Shown: piece after piece, positions 53,819 to 61,801 of the stretch | Position numbering within the stretch: position 1 is the stretch's first letter | How the letters are laid out: every line of letters begins with the position of its first letter | From: Burkholderia multivorans ATCC BAA-247 | GTDB lineage: Bacteria > Pseudomonadota > Gammaproteobacteria > Burkholderiales > Burkholderiaceae | Assembly: GCF_000959525.1 (NCBI RefSeq) | Contig: NZ_CP009831.1 | Location: forward strand, 2,232,001 to 2,296,000 | Direction: 5' to 3' | Length of the DNA: 64,000 bases | The notes under the pieces: model-generated | Databases searched by the model: none | What the model saw: only the letters and a program-made list of their open reading frames with translations | What the model was told of the DNA's origin: nothing | Position numbers and translations under genes: made by a program

Positions 53819-54259
53819 TCAAGCCGCCGGCTCGCCGTTGCGCGTCACCGCATCCGGCAGGCCGAACACGCAATCGAACGACCAGTTGTACACGAACGTG
53901 AAGATCGGGAAGAACACGATCAGCACGGCGTCGAACAGGAACGCCTGGAGCAGCGATACATCGAGCCACCACGCGATCAGCGGAATCAGGAAGGTCACGA
54001 GCGCGACCTGGAATCCGACCGCATGCACGACGCGGCGACCGACCGTGCGCGTCGTCGCCGCGCGCCGCCGCTCCCACGCCTCGAACGCAAGGTTGTAGAC
54101 GAAATTGACGGTGACGCCCGTCGTCGAGATCATGACGCCGAGCAGACCGCTCGTCTCCACGCTCGCGCCGCTCAACGCGCCGAGCACCGTCGACGCGATC
54201 AGGATCCCGAGCGCCTCGAACATCACGACGTAAACTACGCGTCTCTTCCAGCCCTGCAT
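53819..54259 (-). CDS. PACE-family multidrug efflux protein (AceI type)
   Basis: This 146-aa protein has four helices, a tandem of two bacterial transmembrane pairs as in AceI. The essential membrane Glu is Glu15 in VVMFEALGILI, and the family landmarks VNFVYNLAFEAWERR and FFPIFTFVYNWSFDCVFG are both present. Such proteins export chlorhexidine and other biocides by proton exchange. A GGGAG ribosome site precedes the ATG at 54259. It diverges from a LysR gene, the usual arrangement. Confidence 0.9.
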   Translation of the reverse strand: MQGWKRRVVYVVMFEALGILIASTVLGALSGASVETSGLLGVMISTTGVTVNFVYNLAFEAWERRRAATTRTVGRRVVHAVGFQVALVTFLIPLIAWWLDVSLLQAFLFDAVLIVFFPIFTFVYNWSFDCVFGLPDAVTRNGEPAA

Positions 54260-54358
54260 GAATCGCTCCCTTCGAATCGAACAAGGTGGCGAGACTAGCA
54301 GCGCGTCCCCCGCCTGCAAAAGTCATGTCCTTTCAATTTTTCTGACAGGAGGCATCGC

Positions 54359-55249
54359 ATGCTGACCAGCGACCACATCGACATGCTGCTGACCGTCATC
54401 GACAAGGGCTCGTTCTCGGCGGCCGCGCGGGCGCTCGGCCGCACGCCGTCGGCGATCAGCATGGCCATTGCGAATCTCGAGGCCGAGCTCGACCTCGTGC
54501 TGTTCGACCGCGGCACGCGCGAACCGACACCAACGGCCGCAATGGCCGCGCTGCTGCCCGATGCGCGCGCGATTGCCGAGCGGCTGCACGCGCTGCGCGC
54601 GCATGCGCAGCATCTGTCGGAAGGCGTCGAGGACACGCTGCGGCTCGGTCTCGCCGCGGAAGTCGACGGCGCGCCCGTCGCACGCGCGCTCGCGGCAGTC
54701 TCCGCGACATATCCGGCGCTAGCGGTCAGCATCGTCACGGCGCCGCAGGACGCGATCGTCGATGCACTGCATCGCGGCGCCGTCGATCTGTGCGTCGCGT
54801 ACGGCGGGGTCGATCTTCATCCGCAGGAACAGATCCACGCGCTGTGGACCGAGACGCTCGTCGCGGTCGCCACGCCGACTCATCCGCTGATCGCCGAAGC
54901 CGCGCATCCGGAAGCGATCGAGCAGCTGTCGGGCTTCCGGCAGATCGTGATCGCCGATCCAGACCGGCCGCTGACCGACGTGCGCCCCGTGATCGGCAAC
55001 CGCACGTGGAAAGTGACCGACATGGCAACCGCGATCGCGCTCGTCAAGGCCGGGCACGGGTGGGCAAACTTGCCGGAATCGGCGATCGGCGCGCATGTCG
55101 CCGCGCGCGAACTGGTGCCGCTGCGCTTCGCGAACATCCGCAACGGGCTGCCACTGCCGGTGTATTTGCGCAGGCCGAAGCATACGGGGCTCGGCAAGGC
55201 GGCAGGAGAACTGCTGCGGGCGTTGCAGGGTACCGCCGACCGTCCGTAG
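54359..55249 (+). CDS. LysR-family regulator, probable regulator of the PACE efflux gene
   Basis: This 296-aa protein has the LysR HTH (HIDMLLTVIDKGSFSAAARALGRTPSAISMAIANLEAEL, then LFDRGTREPTPTAAM) and a substrate-binding-like effector domain. AGGAGG stands 8 bp before the ATG at 54359. It is divergently placed 99 bp from the PACE gene; in Acinetobacter a LysR protein (AceR) activates aceI, so a similar role is inferred. Confidence 0.9.
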   Translation: MLTSDHIDMLLTVIDKGSFSAAARALGRTPSAISMAIANLEAELDLVLFDRGTREPTPTAAMAALLPDARAIAERLHALRAHAQHLSEGVEDTLRLGLAAEVDGAPVARALAAVSATYPALAVSIVTAPQDAIVDALHRGAVDLCVAYGGVDLHPQEQIHALWTETLVAVATPTHPLIAEAAHPEAIEQLSGFRQIVIADPDRPLTDVRPVIGNRTWKVTDMATAIALVKAGHGWANLPESAIGAHVAARELVPLRFANIRNGLPLPVYLRRPKHTGLGKAAGELLRALQGTADRP

Positions 55250-55432
55250 CGGTGGCGGCAAAAAGCCGCTGCAGCCGCCATTACGGGGCGGTCACGCCGC
55301 CCGGCGCGCACACGTCGTCAGGTAAGTATCCAGTAAGCATCGCGGCCTACAGTGGGTTCGCTCGCACGAAGCCGTCGCGGCATCGAATCGCATGTCATGA
55401 ATCGCTCGCCAGATCGGACGAAAGGAGAACGC

Positions 55433-56368
55433 GTGATCAGCCGGCCAGCCATGAGGGACGTCTGCGCGCTTGCGCCGAACGGAAGCCGCGTAAGCTGGCA
55501 TCCGCCGCACAAGTGGAAAAGGCAGCCCGTCGCACCATCGTTCGCCGCGGTATCGATCGAGCACTACATCGCCGGCGCAACGGAAATCGTCGATCTGGAG
55601 ACGACCGGCCCGATCCTGGCCATGTACCTGCGGGCGCCGGCGACGCTCGAACTGCGAACGACCGATGGCCGGTGGACACGGGCCCGCATCCACGGGCCGC
55701 TGGCTTACGTTCCGCCCGGCTTTTCGTTTTCCGGCCGGTGGTCCGATGAAATCGAATGGATCAGCGTCCACTTCGAACCGTCATGGCTGTCGCGGACGGG
55801 ACTGCAAAGCGACGTGTGGTTTGCGTCGGCAACGCTCCGGATGGACGTAATCGACGACCTGCTCGCGCAAATCGTCCGCAGCCTCCATGAAGATGCCGTC
55901 GCGGGGATGCCGCAGGGGCCGACCTACGCGGAGGCGCTCGGATGCGCCGCGCTGCACCGCATGCTGCATCTGGAGTCGCGGCCACAGGCGAAGCAATATG
56001 CGCGTGCCGGCATGATGCACAAGGCCGGCGAATACATCAGGGACCATTTCCGCGGCCCCCTGACGCTGACGATGGTGGCCGATGCCGTCGGCTATCCGGG
56101 CGATCTCTATTCGTTCATTCGGAGCTTCAGAAAGGCCAACGGACTGACGCCGCACCAGTACATCATCGAGAATCGCCTTCAAGCGGCCCGCCGTCTGATC
56201 GAGCGAGGAGAATGCGACGTGACGGAAGCCGCGCTCGACTGTGGCTTCTCGTCGGCCAGCCACTTTTCGGCGACATTTCGCAAGCGATGGGGTGTGTCGC
56301 CGTCCGCACTCAAGCCGCGCGCCGCCACCGCTACGCCAGCGGAAGCGAGAGAATCCACAGGCCGGTGA
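55433..56368 (+). CDS. AraC-family transcriptional regulator
   Basis: This 311-aa protein has a cupin-like N-terminal sensor (about 20-150, IHGPLAYVPPGFSFSGRWSDEIEWISVHFEPSW) and a C-terminal AraC domain (LTMVADAVGYPGDLYSFIRSFRKANGLTPHQYIIENRLQAA; VTEAALDCGFSSASHFSATFRKRWGVSPSAL). The start is read as GTG 55433 because AAAGGAG lies 6 bp upstream; an ATG at 55397 has no such site. Its 3' end overlaps the convergent membrane-protein gene by 38 bp. The target is unknown, possibly that operon. Confidence 0.87.
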   Translation: MISRPAMRDVCALAPNGSRVSWHPPHKWKRQPVAPSFAAVSIEHYIAGATEIVDLETTGPILAMYLRAPATLELRTTDGRWTRARIHGPLAYVPPGFSFSGRWSDEIEWISVHFEPSWLSRTGLQSDVWFASATLRMDVIDDLLAQIVRSLHEDAVAGMPQGPTYAEALGCAALHRMLHLESRPQAKQYARAGMMHKAGEYIRDHFRGPLTLTMVADAVGYPGDLYSFIRSFRKANGLTPHQYIIENRLQAARRLIERGECDVTEAALDCGFSSASHFSATFRKRWGVSPSALKPRAATATPAEARESTGR

Positions 56369-57851
56369 TCGTCAATGCGATCGTCAGCACCAGCAGCGGC
56401 AACTGGCCGACGGTCGACCTTCCTGCCCGACTGCCGCTCCGGGCGGCAATCGCGTGCGTGAGCATCACGCTCACGACGTGCCCCGCGAGAATCAACAGCA
56501 CCTGCGCATGCCAGATGTATCCGACGTCGATGAGCGCCTGAGTCGCAGACACTTCATCGGCCGCGGCGGCCATCGGCAGTAGATTCCACCCGAGCCCCAG
56601 CGGATCGGACACGAGCCGGACGATCTGCCGCCCTTGATCCCAGAACAGCGTGAAGTAATGACAGACGTTATAGAAAAACGCGATCGGCAGCAGTATCAGG
56701 CAGAACTGCCGCGAGAAAAACGCCCCGCCCGAAGACGACCGCGTACAGGTCGCGCCCGCGGTGCAGCAGCCGAGGAACACCAGGTAGTACGCGATGCCGA
56801 TGGTCGCGAACGCCAGCCATTGCCACGTCAGCAGAATTTCCGCTGAAAAGGCGTAGTGCCCGCCAATCGACGGAAACAGATCGACGACGTGTGGATAGAT
56901 GCTGCGCCAGAAGAACCCGTTCCACGTAGCCGTATCGCGCAACCCGTCGTAAGCGGTAGACGACAGCATGAACGACAGCATCGCGACGATGCCGGTATCC
57001 GCCAGCCCGTCGCGCGACATGTCGGCAATCGGGTTTCTCCATTCCACGATCACGTGACCGCGGGCTGCCCGACGCCATTTCAGCGGCGACAGCCTCGCGC
57101 ATAGCCTGCACAGCACGCCGAACGTATCGCCGTGGGCAAGCCAGCGCTCGCGACCGAAGCAGAACGCACCGGTCAGCGCATACAAGACATACACGACGAG
57201 GAACAGACCGACGTCGCGCGGCCGTCCCGCCCCGAACAGTTCCAGCGCAATGAGCGCGATGTAGCCGCCCAACGCGGGCCATGAAGCGACGCGTGGCGGA
57301 TAGCGATAGCGCCCGCGTTCCAGCACGGGCAAACAGCGTGAGGCGGCCCGCAACAGCAGCGCAAGCGGATTGGTGAACGCATAAACGTCGCCCAGTATCG
57401 CGCTGACATACAAAGCACCCAGATAGAACCAGATCCAGAAACCCGACATCGCAGGATTCAGGAACGGATTCGCGGTTCCCGCGATGCCGGCAACGACGAG
57501 GAGCGCGACGAATACCGCGCTCGCGATTTGTCCTGCGTTCATGAGCGACGCCGGAATTCGCAGCGCTTTCGCCCGGGTTTCCGGTTGCCGTCCCGGCTCG
57601 GGGGCGCGCGCACCCGACGCAAACGCGAGGATCATGAAAGACACGATCAGCGTGCCCGTCGCCGCATACGCATACAGCCACAACGGCACCGGGAGGTAGT
57701 ACGGGATGTTCCACGCATGCGCGTTCGCTCCGGTTGGCATGCACAGGGCAATCGATGCGAGCGCGGCGCTCAACCGTCCCTTTCCGCACGATGCGGAGCG
57801 TCCGACGCGGCCGTGCGCGCGCGCCGATTCATGCGCGATGTCGTCACACAT
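56331..57851 (-). CDS. Polytopic membrane protein of the unknown envelope operon
   Basis: This 506-aa inner-membrane protein has about ten to twelve predicted helices and an N-terminal signal-like helix (LSAALASIALCMPTGANAHAW). Notable are periplasmic or loop His and Trp residues (HAWNIPYYLPVPLW; SIGGHYAFSAEILLTWQW; YNVCHYFTLFWDQGRQ; GYIWHAQVLLILAGHV), reminiscent of heme or quinone membrane proteins, though no family is recognised. It is the last gene of a four-gene operon, 16 bp after the PLC-like gene; the ATG at 57851 has GGGAA 11 bp upstream. Confidence 0.75.
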   Translation of the reverse strand: MCDDIAHESARAHGRVGRSASCGKGRLSAALASIALCMPTGANAHAWNIPYYLPVPLWLYAYAATGTLIVSFMILAFASGARAPEPGRQPETRAKALRIPASLMNAGQIASAVFVALLVVAGIAGTANPFLNPAMSGFWIWFYLGALYVSAILGDVYAFTNPLALLLRAASRCLPVLERGRYRYPPRVASWPALGGYIALIALELFGAGRPRDVGLFLVVYVLYALTGAFCFGRERWLAHGDTFGVLCRLCARLSPLKWRRAARGHVIVEWRNPIADMSRDGLADTGIVAMLSFMLSSTAYDGLRDTATWNGFFWRSIYPHVVDLFPSIGGHYAFSAEILLTWQWLAFATIGIAYYLVFLGCCTAGATCTRSSSGGAFFSRQFCLILLPIAFFYNVCHYFTLFWDQGRQIVRLVSDPLGLGWNLLPMAAAADEVSATQALIDVGYIWHAQVLLILAGHVVSVMLTHAIAARSGSRAGRSTVGQLPLLVLTIALTITGLWILSLPLA

Positions 57852-57867
57852 TTCGACGTTTTCCCGA

Positions 57868-59202
57868 TCAGTAGTCGGCGGACGAGACCCACCCCGTCAC
57901 CTTCCAGCCGATTCCATTGCGCTTCTCCGACACGATCCCGAGGGTGTCGTACGGCGAGTCGAGCAATTTGACGAGTGCAACGGCGCGCAGGTTGCCATCG
58001 CTCGAGCGCGGCAGCGCAAATATCAGGAAAGGCAGGACGGGCGACGGTTTCTCGCCCTCGACGATCAACGGCAGCACGGCATCGTTCAGTGACGTGAACA
58101 CCTGGAACGATGCGCGGTTGCGCGCAGGCGAGGACGAATGCGCCGTAGAACGAGGCAGACCTTCGCCGGCCAGATACGCACCATGATCCCTCAGCCTCCA
58201 TCCGACGAGCGCGTCGACCAGCGCATTGTCGGGCTTCTGCCCGCGCGCGGCCGAAATCGCGGGCAACCAGCGCTTGTCGACCGGCGACGTCGTGACCCAG
58301 TCGCTGAAAAAGCCCGTGTAGAAATCGACGATGTCCTTGTCGACGCCGGGCTGCACCGCCGACGGCAGCGGCACGGGCAGGTCGCGCCGCCCGCGCCATC
58401 GTACGGCTTTCCACGCAGGCCCGTCAGGCAGACTGATGCCGTCGAGAAACGACGTATCGGCGATACCGTTCGCGACGAACCAGTCGGATTTGGCGCGCTT
58501 CGTTCGTGCGGCGATGAACCCGGGAAGCCGTTGCCGCACCTGATCCCACGGTACGGCCCGCCGCGCCGCTCCATTGATATTCGGATACCTCGTCATCTGA
58601 AGATAGGTCGCCTGCGCCATCGACTCCACGTCGGCCGCCCGACGCCAGGTCAGTTCGGCCGCGTGGCTCGACGGCGTGGGTTGATCGAGTGGAGCGGCCA
58701 TCGCGAGGCCGGCATCGCACATGATTCCGTCGCGGCTCCAGTCCGGAACGGATGGCACACCGCGATGCGCCCACGAATCCTGCCAGCCATGAAGCGCGCG
58801 TCCGAATTCGCCCAGCATGAACGCGGCCTTGCCGCCGCCCGCCTTGACGAGCGCCGCGTCGATGGGCGCGAGCGCCGCCGGCCCCCCGGGCGCGACTGCT
58901 CTTGCCTGCGCATCGGCCGGCACGGTCCGTGTGCCCGGATAGTGCCGAGCCTGCGCATCGACGGCATCGGGAAGAAAGCGCGACAGGCACGCGTACTGCA
59001 GCGGAGACGTCATGTACTCGATCGACCCTGCATCGATGCGCTGATCCGCGAGTGCAATGGCCTCGGCGTCGGGCGGCGCGAAGCCGGCCTGCCGTGCGAG
59101 CCACAGCGTGAGGCCAAAGTGCACGTCGGCTTCGAAACCGGCACACCTCAGCGGCATCGCGAGCGCGATCGCGCAAACCAGCCAGCCACCGTGAAAGCGC
59201 AT
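57868..59202 (-). CDS. Secreted PLC/P1-nuclease-like protein of unknown function
   Basis: This 444-aa protein has a signal peptide (MRFHGGWLVCAIALAMPLRCAGFEADVHFGL). The segment FMLGEFGRALHGWQDSWAHRG matches the His-x3-Asp-x2-His pattern of zinc-dependent phospholipase C / S1-P1 nuclease folds, and an early ADVHFGLTLWLA His also fits. An approximate second half (FQVFTSLNDAVLPLIVEGEKP ... GWKVTGWVSSADY) looks like a beta domain. Activity is not established. Its ATG shares one base with the upstream stop (TGATG), so translation is coupled. Confidence 0.72.
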   Translation of the reverse strand: MRFHGGWLVCAIALAMPLRCAGFEADVHFGLTLWLARQAGFAPPDAEAIALADQRIDAGSIEYMTSPLQYACLSRFLPDAVDAQARHYPGTRTVPADAQARAVAPGGPAALAPIDAALVKAGGGKAAFMLGEFGRALHGWQDSWAHRGVPSVPDWSRDGIMCDAGLAMAAPLDQPTPSSHAAELTWRRAADVESMAQATYLQMTRYPNINGAARRAVPWDQVRQRLPGFIAARTKRAKSDWFVANGIADTSFLDGISLPDGPAWKAVRWRGRRDLPVPLPSAVQPGVDKDIVDFYTGFFSDWVTTSPVDKRWLPAISAARGQKPDNALVDALVGWRLRDHGAYLAGEGLPRSTAHSSSPARNRASFQVFTSLNDAVLPLIVEGEKPSPVLPFLIFALPRSSDGNLRAVALVKLLDSPYDTLGIVSEKRNGIGWKVTGWVSSADY

Positions 59203-60836
59203 CAATTTCCGATCTCCGTTGCCTTCGTGCTTTCCGGGAACGGCCAACTGCCGTTCTCGAACGACAGCACAAGCATGCCGTTGTCCTGGCACGCGGTGGT
59301 CAGCAGATGGCGGTCGAAATCGAAATCGAGACGCGACGCGCACCAGTCCGGCCCGCCCGCACGGTACTGGCCGAACATGAGGTGCGCGGAGCCCGCGCCG
59401 GGCGACTTCACGGAAGCCGGGTTGTAGTACGCGATCTCCTTCGGCTTCGACGGATCGCGGATGTCGAACACGCGAATGCCGGAGTTGAAGTAACTGCACG
59501 CGAGCGCCGTCGCGTTTTGCCGGTTATCGACGCTGCAGTAGTGCGCGCCGTACGTGAACGTGGTCAGGCCTGCGATATCGGGAATGACCTTGCTGCAGTT
59601 CGCGATCGCGTGCGTTTCGAGCCGGAGCTCCGACACCAGCCGGGGCGCGGCTTCGTTGGACATGTCGTAGATGTGCCCCATCGGGAATGGCGCCACGCCG
59701 GCGTTGCACGCGGCCTTGACGGCCGTTGCGCCCGGGTCCTGGAGCCCGCCGCCCCCGCCCTCGTCGACTTCGATCAGATACGGTTTGCCTGCCACGGCGA
59801 ACGAGATCGTATGCTGCGCAATGCTCCCGTTTCGCACCGGCACGGTCGCGATGCGGTGCATCTTCGCGTTGGGACGCCGGCTCTGCACTTCGCTGGTGTC
59901 GACGACGAAAAAGCCGTTGTCGCCGGTCGCGTTGGCATCGTTCAGCGGCGGCGCGCCCATGCCGACGGCCGCGCCGCCGTTCCCCGACGCAACGAAGTAT
60001 GCGCGCGTCCCGTCCTGGCTCACCGACAGGCCGTGCGAAAAGCTGCCCATGCCGAGCTCCGGCAGACTGATCGCGGAAATCATCTTCGGCCGGGTCGGCA
60101 CGGTCAGGTCGATCGCGTAGTAGCTTTTCGTGAAGGCGCCGCCGACGTAATACGTGAGCCCGTCGGGTGAAAATCCGCCTTCGTGACCGAGCGACTTGGT
60201 CGTCGGTACGATACCGCCGTCCTCGCCCGTGCCGACGGGCACGCTGGCCAGCAACTGCGGACGCGTGCAATCCGAAGCGATGTCGTACAGGTCGATCTCC
60301 GGACCGCCGCCGCCGCCCAGGCCGTTGTCGGCAGCGAGGATCCCGCGCGCGACGTTCACTCGCAGCGATTCCCACGGATCGATCATCGACGTCGAGGTCA
60401 GCGAAGTCACCCGCACCGGCTGCGCCGGGTGGGTGATGTCGATCACCGGCACGCCCGGGTTCACGCGTGGCGGCGCATCGGGATTGGCGAACAGCGCGCT
60501 GGCGCCCATCGTCGCGTGATAGAAGCAGGTCTGACCTTTCCTGTCGGTATAGGTGGCGGCCGACCACGACGCACCTTCGCCCTGAACCTGGCTGACGCGC
60601 TTGAGGTTGCAGCTGAAGCCGCCGAATCCGGCTTGTCGTAACGCGGCGGGAACCTGCCCTTGCAGCGCGGTCTCCGGCGTATCGCCCGGGCTGCAGCTCG
60701 GCACACGCGGGACGACATAGTCGGCCACGGACACGCCGGGCGCGGCGGCCGACGTGTCGTCGGCTTCCCCGCCGCAACCGGCCAGCACGAACATGCAGAG
60801 CGACAGCGCGAACGCTGTGCGAATCGGTAGTTGCAT
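59202..60836 (-). CDS. LVIVD-repeat beta-propeller lipoprotein
   Basis: This 544-aa exported lipoprotein has the lipobox LAGC (Cys21) and a propeller built of LVIVD-like blades, for example PVIDITHPAQPVRVTSLTS, MHRIATVPVRNG, GHIYDMSNEAAPRLVSELRLE and RVFDIRDPSKPKEIAYYNP. Cys residues in the mature part (SCSPGDTPE, SDCTRPQ, HYCSVDNR) may form disulfides. Such proteins act as surface or periplasmic scaffolds; enzymatic activity is unknown. AAGGAG precedes the ATG at 60836. Second gene of the operon. Confidence 0.82.
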   Translation of the reverse strand: MQLPIRTAFALSLCMFVLAGCGGEADDTSAAAPGVSVADYVVPRVPSCSPGDTPETALQGQVPAALRQAGFGGFSCNLKRVSQVQGEGASWSAATYTDRKGQTCFYHATMGASALFANPDAPPRVNPGVPVIDITHPAQPVRVTSLTSTSMIDPWESLRVNVARGILAADNGLGGGGGPEIDLYDIASDCTRPQLLASVPVGTGEDGGIVPTTKSLGHEGGFSPDGLTYYVGGAFTKSYYAIDLTVPTRPKMISAISLPELGMGSFSHGLSVSQDGTRAYFVASGNGGAAVGMGAPPLNDANATGDNGFFVVDTSEVQSRRPNAKMHRIATVPVRNGSIAQHTISFAVAGKPYLIEVDEGGGGGLQDPGATAVKAACNAGVAPFPMGHIYDMSNEAAPRLVSELRLETHAIANCSKVIPDIAGLTTFTYGAHYCSVDNRQNATALACSYFNSGIRVFDIRDPSKPKEIAYYNPASVKSPGAGSAHLMFGQYRAGGPDWCASRLDFDFDRHLLTTACQDNGMLVLSFENGSWPFPESTKATEIGN

Positions 60837-60882
60837 CGTTGTCTCCTTCGGTGTTGTTTGTCGTGATGAAAATGCGCGACGG

Positions 60883-61323
60883 TCACGGCGCCGGATAGAT
60901 TTCGATCACGGCGACTTCGATCGTGTCGCCTGTCCGGCTGTGGAAATGCAGCGAGAAACGCCCGGTGATGCCGATCGGGAGAATGTCCAGCGACTGCGCA
61001 CCGCCGGACGCGCATGCCGCCAACGCGCCCGGGATTTCGTGCACCATCAGGACGCCGGTTTCCGTCGCATGCACGTCGATATGCACGGGCACGCCTTCGC
61101 GTATCGCGATCACCGGCCGCTCCCACGGCGCCCTGCCGCGATCCACGTAGACGGAGAAATGCCGTTGCTCCGGCGGTGCCGGCGATGCGCGCGGCACATG
61201 CCTGGCGACGCCGTACGCCAGCAACAGCGCCAATGCGATCGCGATCCATGCCGGCGCGCGCCTGCGCCACGGCCGCGGCCCTTCCTCGATGCTCGTGCTT
61301 CGTTCCATCGGCACTTGCGCCAC
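60883..61323 (-). CDS. Membrane-anchored cupredoxin-like protein
   Basis: This 146-aa protein has one N-terminal membrane anchor (about 25-41, PAWIAIALALLLAYGVARHV) and an exported beta-sandwich domain (HFSVYVDRG, AIREGVPVHIDVHATETGVLMVHEIPG, GITGRFSLHFHSRTGDTIEVAVIEIYP). It resembles plastocyanin/EfeO-type cupredoxins in layout, but a complete copper ligand set is not obvious (His in VHID, VHEIP and HFH). The start is read as GTG 61323 after GGAG; ATG 61308 is possible. First gene of the four-gene operon, 46 bp before the LVIVD gene. Confidence 0.7.
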   Translation of the reverse strand: MAQVPMERSTSIEEGPRPWRRRAPAWIAIALALLLAYGVARHVPRASPAPPEQRHFSVYVDRGRAPWERPVIAIREGVPVHIDVHATETGVLMVHEIPGALAACASGGAQSLDILPIGITGRFSLHFHSRTGDTIEVAVIEIYPAP

Positions 61324-61678
61324 GCGATGTGGCTCCGTCAAACCGCCCGCCCATCGGGTGGATTCGATATCGATGGATGGTAGTGAGCGGTGCCGCGGCG
61401 AGATATCGGCTTATTGCGGACTGTCGAGAAATTGCGTACCGAGTAACCCCAGTGGCGGCGACGGACGACGCACGGTGCCGACCTCGTTTCGGCGGATGGG
61501 GTGGCCGGAAAAGGTACCGGAGCCCGGCAGGAGGGCTTGCCCGGAAGCGCGCCGAGGACGGCGGGATTCAGCGTGTCGGCCACGCGCGGAACGCGTGGCC
61601 GAGCGTATCGCCGCCGCGGTTGGCCGATACGTGGTCGCGCTTGCCGAGCGGACGTACGGCGGAGCGCGAGCGGCATGC
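61324..61678. other. Intergenic region upstream of the unknown operon
   Basis: About 355 bp between the operon start and the opcM terminator. It should hold the promoter of the minus-strand envelope operon. The stretch 61380-61450 is mildly AT-richer (minus strand TTTCTCGACAGTCCGCAATAAGCC). No clear promoter or gene is seen. Confidence 0.45.
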
Positions 61679-61714
61679 ATAAAAAAACCCGATCCGCGTC
61701 ACCAGGGATCGGGT
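61679..61714 (-). terminator. Rho-independent terminator of the ceo efflux operon
   Basis: A 10-bp perfect stem AACCCGATCC/GGATCGGGTT (61685-61694 with 61705-61714, 10-nt loop) is followed by further T on the minus strand. It lies about 90 bp beyond the opcM stop codon. Confidence 0.9.
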
Positions 61715-61801
61715 TCTTCCGGCTTTCATCTGCCTTCGTCAATCGAATGTCGGTGTCGGCGATGTGTGGCGACCGCCCCACCACCGGCACCGGCGGCCAT
61801 C

